Origin: Desulfobacteraceae bacterium
GTDB lineage: Bacteria; Desulfobacterota; DSM-4660; Desulfatiglandales; Desulfatiglandaceae
Direction of reading: 5' to 3'
NCBI GenBank assembly: GCA_030612945.1
Contig: JAUWMY010000210.1
Coordinates: forward strand, 1 to 5,456
DNA: 5,456 nucleotides
Position numbers and translations under genes: made by a program. Each line of letters begins with the position of its first letter. Position 1 is the first letter of the stretch. Positions 1-5,359 of the stretch are shown in pieces. Under the pieces are notes generated by a model. That model was not told the origin of the DNA. It was given only the letters and a program-made list of their open reading frames with translations, and did no database searches.

Positions 1-364
1 GGCCGACAAAATCGATCCCTATCCTGTCCAAGGCTTTAAATATCATTTCGGCTTTCTTGTCTTCCAGTTCCGGTTCGCCGGTTTGGAAAAAGTTATCTCC
101 CGTATTGATAATGATGGTATTTTCCCGACCCGCTTCGGCAATTAAACGATCTGTCACTGTTTTCTGGCGAGAAAGCCCCCCCGCCTGTAACTCATGTCAG
201 CCGCACGGTTTGAGTGTACCGAACAGACTTCCTCCATAGATTACACGGATAGATGGTTTCCAATCCACATCTTCACTGCCAATAGTGCTTGATGGGGCGA
301 AGAGCGCAAAGTTTGTCAGGCACACAAGAAAAAATGTTCGCTTAAGTCCACACAACAGGCTCAT
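1..364 (-). CDS. Putative selenoprotein: exported UshA/5'-nucleotidase-like metallophosphoesterase (3' end outside window)
   Basis: The frame runs from an ATG at 364-362 to the window edge (121 codons seen) and is interrupted only by TGA at 199-197, codon 56. Residues 1-30 look like a Sec signal peptide (Lys8-Arg9, then a hydrophobic stretch). Residues 39-66 read IRVIYGGSLFGTLKPCG, then TGA, then HELQAGGLSR. Residues 84-93 (IIINTGDNFF) resemble the GD metal-binding motif of calcineurin-like phosphoesterases. From memory, a UshA-related subfamily has Pro-Cys-Gly-Cys followed by a GGLARR-like segment, so the TGA replaces the second Cys and is probably selenocysteine. The usual N-terminal Asp-x-His metal ligands appear as Ser46-x-Phe48, so phosphatase activity is uncertain and a redox role through Cys54/Sec56 is possible. 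A hairpin follows the TGA, a ribosome binding site GAGG (371-374) lies 6 nt before the ATG, and a promoter lies upstream. Nonsense mutation or sequencing error is the alternative. Confidence 0.8.
161..190 (-). promoter_or_regulatory. Candidate bacterial SECIS hairpin
   Basis: On the minus-strand RNA, 185-178 (GGCGGGGG) pairs with 173-166 (UUCUCGCC) to give eight consecutive pairs, five Watson-Crick and three G-U. The loop is GGCU (177-174). Below an A-A mismatch the helix resumes with C187-G164, and after another A-A mismatch with U189-A162 and U190-A161. Nineteen nucleotides separate the UGA from the loop, within the roughly 16-37 nt known for bacterial SECIS elements. The loop begins with GG, as SelB-recognised loops usually do. 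The run of seven Gs allows register slippage, so the exact inner pairing is uncertain. Confidence 0.65.
197..199 (-). other. In-frame UGA, probable selenocysteine codon (Sec56)
   Basis: The codon is TGA on the minus strand, directly after codons for Pro-Cys-Gly and before His-Glu-Leu-Gln-Ala-Gly-Gly-Leu-Ser-Arg. The frame stays open and family-like for 65 further codons to the window edge. No frame change is needed on either side, which argues against a frameshift. TGA differs from the cysteine codons TGT and TGC only at the third base. The position matches a cysteine expected in homologues, the usual signature of Sec/Cys exchange. Confidence 0.8.
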
Positions 365-370
365 TGAAAA

Positions 371-374
371 CCTC
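371..374 (-). promoter_or_regulatory. Ribosome binding site of the putative selenoprotein
   Basis: GAGG on the minus strand lies 6 nt upstream of the ATG at 364-362. It supports that ATG, which also places the signal peptide correctly at the N-terminus. Confidence 0.7.
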
Positions 375-393
375 GTGAAAACTGTTTATTGTG

Positions 394-421
394 TCTATAA
401 TCGTTTTTGTAAAAAAGTCAA
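394..421 (-). promoter_or_regulatory. Sigma70-like promoter for the putative selenoprotein
   Basis: On the minus strand, TTGACT (421-416) is a 5/6 match to the -35 consensus. TATAGA (399-394) is a 4/6 match to the -10 consensus, with a 16-nt spacer. Transcription would start near 387, leaving a short leader of about 23 nt that contains the GAGG ribosome binding site. The spacing and position fit the gene well. Confidence 0.6.
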
Positions 422-432
422 TGATAAGGATA

Positions 433-519
433 TCGGCAATTCTAATTATAACCTTTAGGACTTGCTAATGCAGGGCCGTGGGGTCTCTTTTTAATCGAAG
501 CCATAATGAGAATTGCTGG
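433..519. repeat. Imperfect inverted repeat in the divergent intergenic region
   Basis: The arms 433-449 and 503-519 are complementary over 17 positions, with one A/G mismatch (444/508) and two G-U type positions (435/517 and 433/519). The core is GCAATTCT against AGAATTGC. The 53-nt interior contains a second hairpin at 458-477. The element lies between the two outward-facing promoters, so neither predicted transcript clearly includes it. It could be a pair of operator sites, a small structured RNA or a degenerate mobile repeat. None of these can be chosen from the sequence alone. Confidence 0.45.
458..477. repeat. Small hairpin nested inside the inverted repeat
   Basis: GGACTTGC (458-465) pairs with GCAGGGCC (470-477) around a TAAT loop. 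Seven of eight positions pair, with one mismatch (460/475) and one G-U (462/473). A T-rich tract (486-492) follows 8 nt later on the plus strand, too far away for a standard intrinsic terminator. The function is unknown. Confidence 0.35.
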
Positions 520-535
520 CCGGGCTTTTCCTTTA

Positions 536-563
536 TTGACATCAAAAGGATGTTTTGTTAAAA
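536..563 (+). promoter_or_regulatory. Candidate promoter upstream of larC
   Basis: A perfect -35 hexamer TTGACA (536-541) is followed after 16 nt by TTAAAA (558-563), a weak -10. Transcription would start around 570. This puts the terminator-like hairpin at 587-612 inside the larC leader. No better promoter is visible between that hairpin and the larC start. Confidence 0.4.
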
Positions 564-586
564 AAATCAAAATGTTCTGATAGAAT

Positions 587-612
587 GCCTTGCCTGTTCG
601 GCGAGGTTTTTT
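587..612 (+). terminator. Intrinsic terminator-like hairpin in the larC leader
   Basis: CCTTGCC (588-594) pairs with GGCGAGG (600-606) through seven pairs, one of them G-U, around the loop TGTTC (595-599). Six Ts follow immediately (607-612). G587 and T607 can add a closing wobble. The T-run is on the plus-strand side only, so it would act on plus-strand transcription, 31 nt ahead of the larC ATG. It may be an attenuator in the larC leader, or it may end a short upstream plus-strand transcript. Confidence 0.55.
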
Positions 613-643
613 GTGGTTTCTGTTTTTTACATGGAGCCGTTAC

Positions 644-1813
644 ATGAAAATAGCCTACCTCGACTGTTTCTCTGGTATTAGCGGGGATATGTTTATAGGT
701 GCCCTGCTGGATGCGGGCCTTTCCTTTGAAGACCTGGATCAAAAAATTCAGGACCTCCCGTTCGATAGTTTTCATCTGGAAATGAAGCAAGAGGCGCGAA
801 GCCAGATCTTCGGGACGCGGTTTGTGGTCAAAACGGAAGGGCAGGAACAGGTTCCGAGGAACCTGGAAGTCATCAGGAATATCATCCGGAAGGGAAGCCT
901 GAGCAGTGGGGTTAAGGACAAAAGTGTCAGAATATTTGAAGAGCTTGCCGGTGTGGAAGGAAAAATCCATAACAAGCCGCCAGAGGAGGTTCATTTCCAC
1001 GAGGTTGGTGCCGTGGATTCGATCATTGATATAGTCGGAACTGTGTACGGTCTTGAACGTTTAGGAATCACTTCACTTTTTGTGTCTTCCCTCCCTCTTG
1101 GTTCGGGCTTTGTAGAGACTGCCCATGGCAGGATACCGATTCCAGCACCTGCCACCACTGCCCTCCTTGAGGGCGTTCCGGTCTATGATTCGGGGACCCA
1201 TCATGAAATGGTGACCCCAACCGGCGCTGCCCTGGTGAAAGGGCTTGCCACTTCTTTTGGACCCATGCCTCCTATGGTGGTAGAGAATATCGGATATGGG
1301 GTGGGAAAAAGAGATCTGTCAGATAGGCCCAACCTGGTTCGGATTCTCATCGGGCATATGCAGACTGAGGGCCAGGTAGATACCGTTATTATACTTGAGG
1401 CAAATATAGACGACACAAGCCCTGAGTGGCTGGGATTTCTTATGGATCGGCTGTTTGATGCCGGGGCGTTAGATGTGGTTTTCTGTCCTGTTCAGATGAA
1501 AAAGAATCGACCTGGGATTCAGATCCAGGTCATGGGCCGGCCTGACCAAAAGGATACGTTGATGGAGATCCTTTTCAGGGAGAGCAGCACCCTGGGCATT
1601 CGATTCCGATACACCCAGCGTATGGTACTGCAACGCTCTGTGGCAGAAGTTGAGAGCCCCTGGGGTAAGATCAAGGTCAAGAAGGTCCTTGAAAGAGACG
1701 GATCGCCCTTTTTTCTACCGGAATATGAGGCCTGTCGTGAGGTCGCATTGAAAACCAATCGCCCCCTGAGGGAGATCTTTTACTGGGTGATAGGGTTAAA
1801 CAAACGAAAATGA
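644..1813 (+). CDS. larC: LarC, nickel insertion protein for the nickel-pincer cofactor (LarC/DUF111 family)
   Basis: The 389-residue product has the LarC N-terminal signature MKIAYLDCFSGISGDMFIG. It also has HFHEVGAVD at residues 117-125 and EANIDDTSPE at 252-261, followed by a C-terminal domain with MKKNRPG. Family members are CTP-dependent cytoplasmic enzymes. They insert nickel into pyridinium-3,5-bisthiocarboxylic acid mononucleotide to make the pincer cofactor of lactate racemase and related LarA enzymes. The length is usual for an undivided LarC, with none of the larC1/larC2 split seen in lactobacilli. The ATG at 644 is chosen because GGAG (633-636) lies 7 nt upstream and the family sequence begins there. 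The frame extends back to a TTG at 590, but that would start inside the terminator-like hairpin. larA, larB and larE are not in the window, so the client enzyme is unknown. Confidence 0.93.
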   Translation: MKIAYLDCFSGISGDMFIGALLDAGLSFEDLDQKIQDLPFDSFHLEMKQEARSQIFGTRFVVKTEGQEQVPRNLEVIRNIIRKGSLSSGVKDKSVRIFEELAGVEGKIHNKPPEEVHFHEVGAVDSIIDIVGTVYGLERLGITSLFVSSLPLGSGFVETAHGRIPIPAPATTALLEGVPVYDSGTHHEMVTPTGAALVKGLATSFGPMPPMVVENIGYGVGKRDLSDRPNLVRILIGHMQTEGQVDTVIILEANIDDTSPEWLGFLMDRLFDAGALDVVFCPVQMKKNRPGIQIQVMGRPDQKDTLMEILFRESSTLGIRFRYTQRMVLQRSVAEVESPWGKIKVKKVLERDGSPFFLPEYEACREVALKTNRPLREIFYWVIGLNKRK

Positions 1814-1843
1814 GAATAGATCCGATACACTAATACCTGCTTG

Positions 1844-2353
1844 ATGTCAAAATCTCAATCTGATAAATTCACAATATGGAGCATTTTCAGGAAGGCTGAT
1901 TTTTCCGGAAAGATCTCCTTAGCATTATCCACCTGGTTTGGCACAGGCTTTCTGCCGGTGGCCCCGGGAACCTTTGGGACATTAGGCGCTGTTCCCCTCG
2001 TATTTGGCCTGGCCTGTCTTGGAACCGTCCCCGGCGTTTTTATCATCGTCATGGTGGTAGCAGTCGCCATCTGGGCTTCGGACCGGAGCCAGGAGTTGCT
2101 TGGCAATGGCGACCCTTCAGAGGTGGTGATTGACGAGGTAGCGGGCTTTTTACTGACCATGTTCCTTTTGCCCCTCTCCTGGTTGACCTTAGGGTTAGGC
2201 TTTGTTTTGTTCCGGGTTTTCGATATTTTTAAGCCCTGTCCCATAAAACAGGCGGAAAAGCTCAGGGGTGGTCTGGGAATCGTCATGGATGACCTGGTGG
2301 CAGGTATTTATGCACATTTATGTGTCAGGCTGATCCTGTTTTTTGTAAAATAA
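1844..2353 (+). CDS. pgpA: Phosphatidylglycerophosphatase A
   Basis: The 169-residue membrane protein is close to the E. coli PgpA length of about 172. It removes the phosphate from phosphatidylglycerophosphate to give phosphatidylglycerol at the cytoplasmic membrane. PgpA hallmarks are GTGFLPVAPGTFGTLGA in the N-terminal third, DPSEVVIDEVAG at residues 90-101 with the acidic residues expected for Mg2+-dependent catalysis, FDIFKP at 126-131 and MDDLVAG at 148-154. Hydrophobic segments lie around residues 45-70, 100-125 and 150-168. The gene starts 30 nt after the larC stop and probably shares its transcript. The start is the weak point. ATG 1844 (or the adjacent TTG 1841) has no clear Shine-Dalgarno sequence, but no better in-frame start precedes the conserved region. 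Confidence 0.93.
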   Translation: MSKSQSDKFTIWSIFRKADFSGKISLALSTWFGTGFLPVAPGTFGTLGAVPLVFGLACLGTVPGVFIIVMVVAVAIWASDRSQELLGNGDPSEVVIDEVAGFLLTMFLLPLSWLTLGLGFVLFRVFDIFKPCPIKQAEKLRGGLGIVMDDLVAGIYAHLCVRLILFFVK

Positions 2354-2397
2354 TCAGCAATCATTAAGATCTTGATCCATATAGACTGATAGAGACG

Positions 2398-3654
2398 ATG
2401 TACGGCGAGATTATCACCATAGGCAATGAACTTTCTTCCGGCAGGACACTTGATCTGAATTCATGGTATGCTGCCGGGAGACTAACAGCTTCGGGGCTGA
2501 AGGTGACCCGGATTACATCTGTAGGGGATGATCACAAGATGGTCTCCGATGCCCTCAAAAGGGCTGTGGAGGCATCCCGTTTTGTAATTGTAACCGGTGG
2601 TCTCGGCTCCACCGATGATGACATAACCAACGAGATCGTGGCCCAGGCCTTGAACAGGCCACTTTGCCTTGATCAACAGATGTTAGAACAAATAAAGGAT
2701 TACGCCAGGGCAAGTAAAATCAAGATTACGTCTTCTCTCGAGAAGATGGCGTGGATGCCCGAAGGTTCGAGGATGCTAAACCCTGAAGGCACTGCCTGCG
2801 GCTTTTCCCTCATAGAAAAGGAGGTACGTCTTTATTTTCTGCCCGGGGTGCCGGATCAAATGCGCTATCTCATGGACAAGATTGTGCTCCCTGAGATATT
2901 GAGTCGCTATAAGACTCTACCCATAATGAGGCAACGGATTTTAAAGTTGTACGGGCTTAATGAGCCCGGCATCGCCGAGATTTTCAAGAAGATACAGGGG
3001 AAAACAGGAAATATCGTTTTTGGATTTTACCCCCGTTTCCCCGAAAACCACATTACTATCAGCCTGCGGGGGCAGGACGAGCCAACAGTTACAAAAGAAC
3101 TGGACAGAGTGGAAATGGAAGTAAGGCGCCTTGTGGGACCCTATATCTTTGCCCCTGGCGATCAAAACATGGAAGAGGTGGTTGGGCACTTACTCCTGGA
3201 GAAAAACCTGTCCATCTCGGTAGCTGAATCGTGTACCGGAGGACTGATCGGGCACAGGCTGACGAGTGTGCCGGGCAGTTCCAGCTACTTCCATGGTGGG
3301 GTAGTTGTATACAGCAATCAATCCAAGGCCGACCTTCTCCGCGTAGATCCCAGGACACTTGAGACACACGGGGCGGTCAGTGAAAGGACGGTGGAGGAGA
3401 TGGCCCGGGGTGTGAAGGACCGGATCAAAACGGATTTGGGGCTTGCGGTTACGGGCATTGCCGGGCCTGGTGGGGGCACCAGACAAAAACCAGTGGGAAC
3501 AGTCCATGTTGGGCTGGCAGCGCGGGGAAAAACTTTTTCAAGGGAATACCGCTTCTGGGGCAACAGGGGGCAGGTAAAATTGAACTCCTCAATGATGGCC
3601 CTGGACTGGGTGAGAAGGTATCTAAATGGAAATCCGTTCCTTTCTGGCATTTGA
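2398..3654 (+). CDS. cinA: CinA-family protein with C-terminal nicotinamide-nucleotide amidase (PncC) domain
   Basis: The 418-residue product has the usual full-length two-domain CinA layout. The N-terminal molybdopterin-binding-like domain opens with EIITIGNELSSG and has VTGGLGSTDDD at residues 65-75. The C-terminal domain (about 255-418) has AESCTGG at 276-282 and TGIAGPGGGT at 352-361, the catalytic Ser/Lys-type amidase signatures. The C-terminal domain deamidates nicotinamide mononucleotide to nicotinate mononucleotide for NAD recycling. The N-terminal domain has been linked to ADP-ribose hydrolysis in some homologues. The ATG at 2398 lies 44 nt after pgpA, with only a weak GAG-type ribosome binding site, but the protein begins exactly at the family N-terminus. 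The 3' end overlaps thpR by 29 bp. CinA next to recA recurs in many bacteria, and in Gram-positives the two can be co-expressed with competence. Confidence 0.95.
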   Translation: MYGEIITIGNELSSGRTLDLNSWYAAGRLTASGLKVTRITSVGDDHKMVSDALKRAVEASRFVIVTGGLGSTDDDITNEIVAQALNRPLCLDQQMLEQIKDYARASKIKITSSLEKMAWMPEGSRMLNPEGTACGFSLIEKEVRLYFLPGVPDQMRYLMDKIVLPEILSRYKTLPIMRQRILKLYGLNEPGIAEIFKKIQGKTGNIVFGFYPRFPENHITISLRGQDEPTVTKELDRVEMEVRRLVGPYIFAPGDQNMEEVVGHLLLEKNLSISVAESCTGGLIGHRLTSVPGSSSYFHGGVVVYSNQSKADLLRVDPRTLETHGAVSERTVEEMARGVKDRIKTDLGLAVTGIAGPGGGTRQKPVGTVHVGLAARGKTFSREYRFWGNRGQVKLNSSMMALDWVRRYLNGNPFLSGI

Positions 3655-4201
3655 GCTGCCTCCTGAGATCAAAAAAACCATTTCTCATATTTCACAGGAG
3701 ATGAGAAAAACTTCCTTAGATGTGCGATGGGTCAAGGCGGGCAACATACACATTACTATGGTTTTTATGGGTAATATACCTGTGGGGCATGTTGAGCCGA
3801 TTGGTGAGGCAGCAGAAAAGGTTTGCCAGCTATATGGTCCTTTTGCTATTTCACTCAAGGGTGCCGGAGTATTTTCCAGCAGACGAAATCCGAGGGTTTT
3901 GTGGGCCGGCATGGAGGGGGACCTTGACCGGATGTCCTGTTTCAGAGATGCATTGCAAAAGCACCTGAAGCCCTTTGGGATCAAACAGGAGAAGCGGCCA
4001 TTTAGACCCCACCTGACCATGGGAAGATTTCGGAAGGGTGCGAAGCCCGGGACCCATCTTGATGACCTTCTGTTAAAGTATCAGGATCTGACCAGTCCGG
4101 TGTGTACCCTTAAGGAACTGGTTTTATTTAAAAGTGATTTGAAGCCAGGCGGCGCTGTATATTCTGAGTTGAAGGCATGGCCGCTGATTGGGGAAATTTA
4201 G
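3626..4201 (+). CDS. thpR: RNA 2',3'-cyclic phosphodiesterase (ThpR/LigT family)
   Basis: The 191-residue protein belongs to the 2H phosphoesterase superfamily. Its two catalytic motifs are HITM at residues 42-45 and HLTM at 129-132, each preceded by typical context (AGNIHITMVFMG and RPHLTMGRFR). The length is slightly above the E. coli protein of about 176. Such enzymes open 2',3'-cyclic phosphates on RNA ends to 2'-phosphates and also show low RNA ligase activity in vitro. The start at 3626 lies inside the end of cinA in another frame, overlapping by 29 bp. AAGG (3615-3618) 7 nt upstream serves as its ribosome binding site within cinA. This arrangement suggests the two proteins are made from one message, possibly with coupled translation. 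Confidence 0.93.
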   Translation: MEIRSFLAFELPPEIKKTISHISQEMRKTSLDVRWVKAGNIHITMVFMGNIPVGHVEPIGEAAEKVCQLYGPFAISLKGAGVFSSRRNPRVLWAGMEGDLDRMSCFRDALQKHLKPFGIKQEKRPFRPHLTMGRFRKGAKPGTHLDDLLLKYQDLTSPVCTLKELVLFKSDLKPGGAVYSELKAWPLIGEI

Positions 4202-4313
4202 GGGTTGAAGAATTTGGGAATTTTAAAACGGATGGAGCGAAGCGACTCATTAGCTTTAGTTCACTTTAGTCATTTTAGGCGCTTTGGCGCACTTATTTAG
4301 GGAGGCAAAACCT
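4202..4313 (+). promoter_or_regulatory. recA leader region with Shine-Dalgarno
   Basis: The 112-nt gap between thpR and recA is the largest in the plus-strand cluster, so recA may have its own control here. A strong AGGGAGG (4299-4305) lies 8 nt before the recA ATG. A small hairpin of four GC pairs (GCGC at 4279-4282 and 4287-4290, loop TTTG) lies just upstream of it. I see no convincing sigma70 promoter. Neither the E. coli-type CTGT-N8-ACAG nor the Bacillus-type GAAC-N4-GTTC LexA box is present. Confidence 0.6.
4247..4279 (+). repeat. Short direct repeats of TTTAG type in the recA leader
   Basis: CTTTAGT occurs at 4254-4260 and 4264-4270, exactly 10 bp apart. TCACTTTAG (4261-4269) is immediately followed by TCATTTTAG (4270-4278), a tandem 9-mer with one difference. 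A shorter relative, TCATTAG, lies at 4247-4253. Repeats at about one helical turn can bind a regulator on one face of the DNA, but low-complexity drift is also possible. Confidence 0.4.
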
Positions 4314-5354
4314 ATGGATAGTATGGATAGAGAAAGAGCGGTGGAACAGGCCATTTCTCAGATAGAGAAACAATTTGGTAGGGGTTCCATCATGAAGATG
4401 GGGGAGGAGAGGGTTATTGACATACCTGCTATTTCTACAGGGTCCCTCGCGTTGGATATAGCACTTGGCATTGGTGGTGTCCCCCGGGGAAGGGTTTTGG
4501 AGGTTTTCGGGCCCGAGTCCTCAGGAAAGACCACTTTAGCCCTTCATATTGCTGCCGAGGCCCAGACAAAAGGCGGGATGGTGGCCTTTGTGGATGCTGA
4601 GCATGCCCTTGACGTGGGTTACGCCAGGAAGCTCGGGGTGGATGTGGATAGTCTGTTGGTGTCCCAGCCTGATACTGGCGAGCAGGCACTTGATATTACG
4701 GAGATCCTTGTGAGAAGCGGCGGCATCGATGTCCTGATCGTTGATTCCGTAGCCGCCCTTGTGCCCAGGGCCGAGATTGAGGGGGATATGGGTGACCACC
4801 ATATGGGGTTGCAGGCCAGGCTCATGTCCCAGGCCCTGAGGAAGCTTACGGGAGCCATCAGCAAATCAAAAACATGTGTCATATTCATTAACCAGATACG
4901 TATGAAAATTGGCGTCATGTTCGGCAACCCGGAAACCACAACTGGCGGCAATGCCTTGAAGTTCTATGCGACGCAACGACTGGATATCCGGCGCATCGGC
5001 GCCATTAAGGAGGGAGACCAGATAGTAGGAAACAGGACTCGGGTAAAAGTAGTAAAAAATAAAATTGCGCCCCCGTTCAAGGAAGCGGAGTTTGATCTGA
5101 TTTATGGGCACGGAATCTCCAAGGAGGGTGATATCCTTGACCTGGGTGTTTCCCTGGGGATTGTGGAGAAAAACGGGGCCTGGTTCTCCTTTGGCGAAGA
5201 AAGGATTGGTCAGGGACGACAAAATGTTAAACGCTTTTTGGCGGAAAACACAGATATCAGGGACAAAATCAGACAGCTTGTCCTAGAAAAGTCGGGACTT
5301 GGAAAGATAAAGGAAGAGATTGACATTAAGAAGGAGAAAAAGGCAGGCAAGTAA
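4314..5354 (+). CDS. recA: RecA recombinase
   Basis: The 346-residue product is a typical RecA. It forms ATP-dependent filaments on single-stranded DNA, catalyses homologous strand exchange and stimulates LexA self-cleavage. The Walker A motif GPESSGKTT is at residues 66-74, the catalytic glutamate Glu96 is in VDAEHALD, and loop L2 begins at Asn193. All three have the same numbering as E. coli RecA. Loop L1 (EIEGDMGDHHMGLQARLMSQ) is intact. The ATG at 4314 is preferred because AGGGAGG lies 8 nt upstream and it gives E. coli-like numbering. A TTG at 4284 in the same frame lacks these supports. The C-terminus is unlike E. coli: instead of a strongly acidic tail it ends in a lysine-rich segment. 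No intein or frameshift is visible. alaS follows after 5 nt. Confidence 0.98.
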   Translation: MDSMDRERAVEQAISQIEKQFGRGSIMKMGEERVIDIPAISTGSLALDIALGIGGVPRGRVLEVFGPESSGKTTLALHIAAEAQTKGGMVAFVDAEHALDVGYARKLGVDVDSLLVSQPDTGEQALDITEILVRSGGIDVLIVDSVAALVPRAEIEGDMGDHHMGLQARLMSQALRKLTGAISKSKTCVIFINQIRMKIGVMFGNPETTTGGNALKFYATQRLDIRRIGAIKEGDQIVGNRTRVKVVKNKIAPPFKEAEFDLIYGHGISKEGDILDLGVSLGIVEKNGAWFSFGEERIGQGRQNVKRFLAENTDIRDKIRQLVLEKSGLGKIKEEIDIKKEKKAGK

Positions 5355-5359
5355 ACTAT

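Noticed and set aside
197..199. TGA read as a true stop or a pseudogene mutation
   Set aside because: It lies exactly at a Cys-equivalent position in a frame otherwise intact on both sides, with a suitable hairpin, promoter and ribosome binding site. A random nonsense mutation would rarely combine these. Not fully excluded without the rest of the genome.
57..239. A 60-codon plus-strand open frame at the left edge
   Set aside because: It is antisense to the signal-peptide/phosphoesterase frame, has no family resemblance, and overlaps the conserved GD motif, SECIS and UGA of the real gene.
498..529. Possible plus-strand terminator from AAGCC (498-502) pairing with GGCTT (523-527)
   Set aside because: Only five pairs around a 20-nt loop with a broken T tract. 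It competes with the stronger inverted repeat at 433-519.
590..643. Upstream TTG start for larC
   Set aside because: It would begin inside the terminator-like hairpin and add 18 residues not typical of LarC. ATG 644 has GGAG at a good distance and matches the family N-terminus.
542..1000. A 152-codon minus-strand open frame across the larC promoter and 5' end
   Set aside because: It is a shadow of larC coding sequence and has no recognisable domain or ribosome binding site.
4284..4313. Upstream TTG start for recA
   Set aside because: It has no ribosome binding site of its own. The strong AGGGAGG and E. coli-matching residue numbering both point to ATG 4314.
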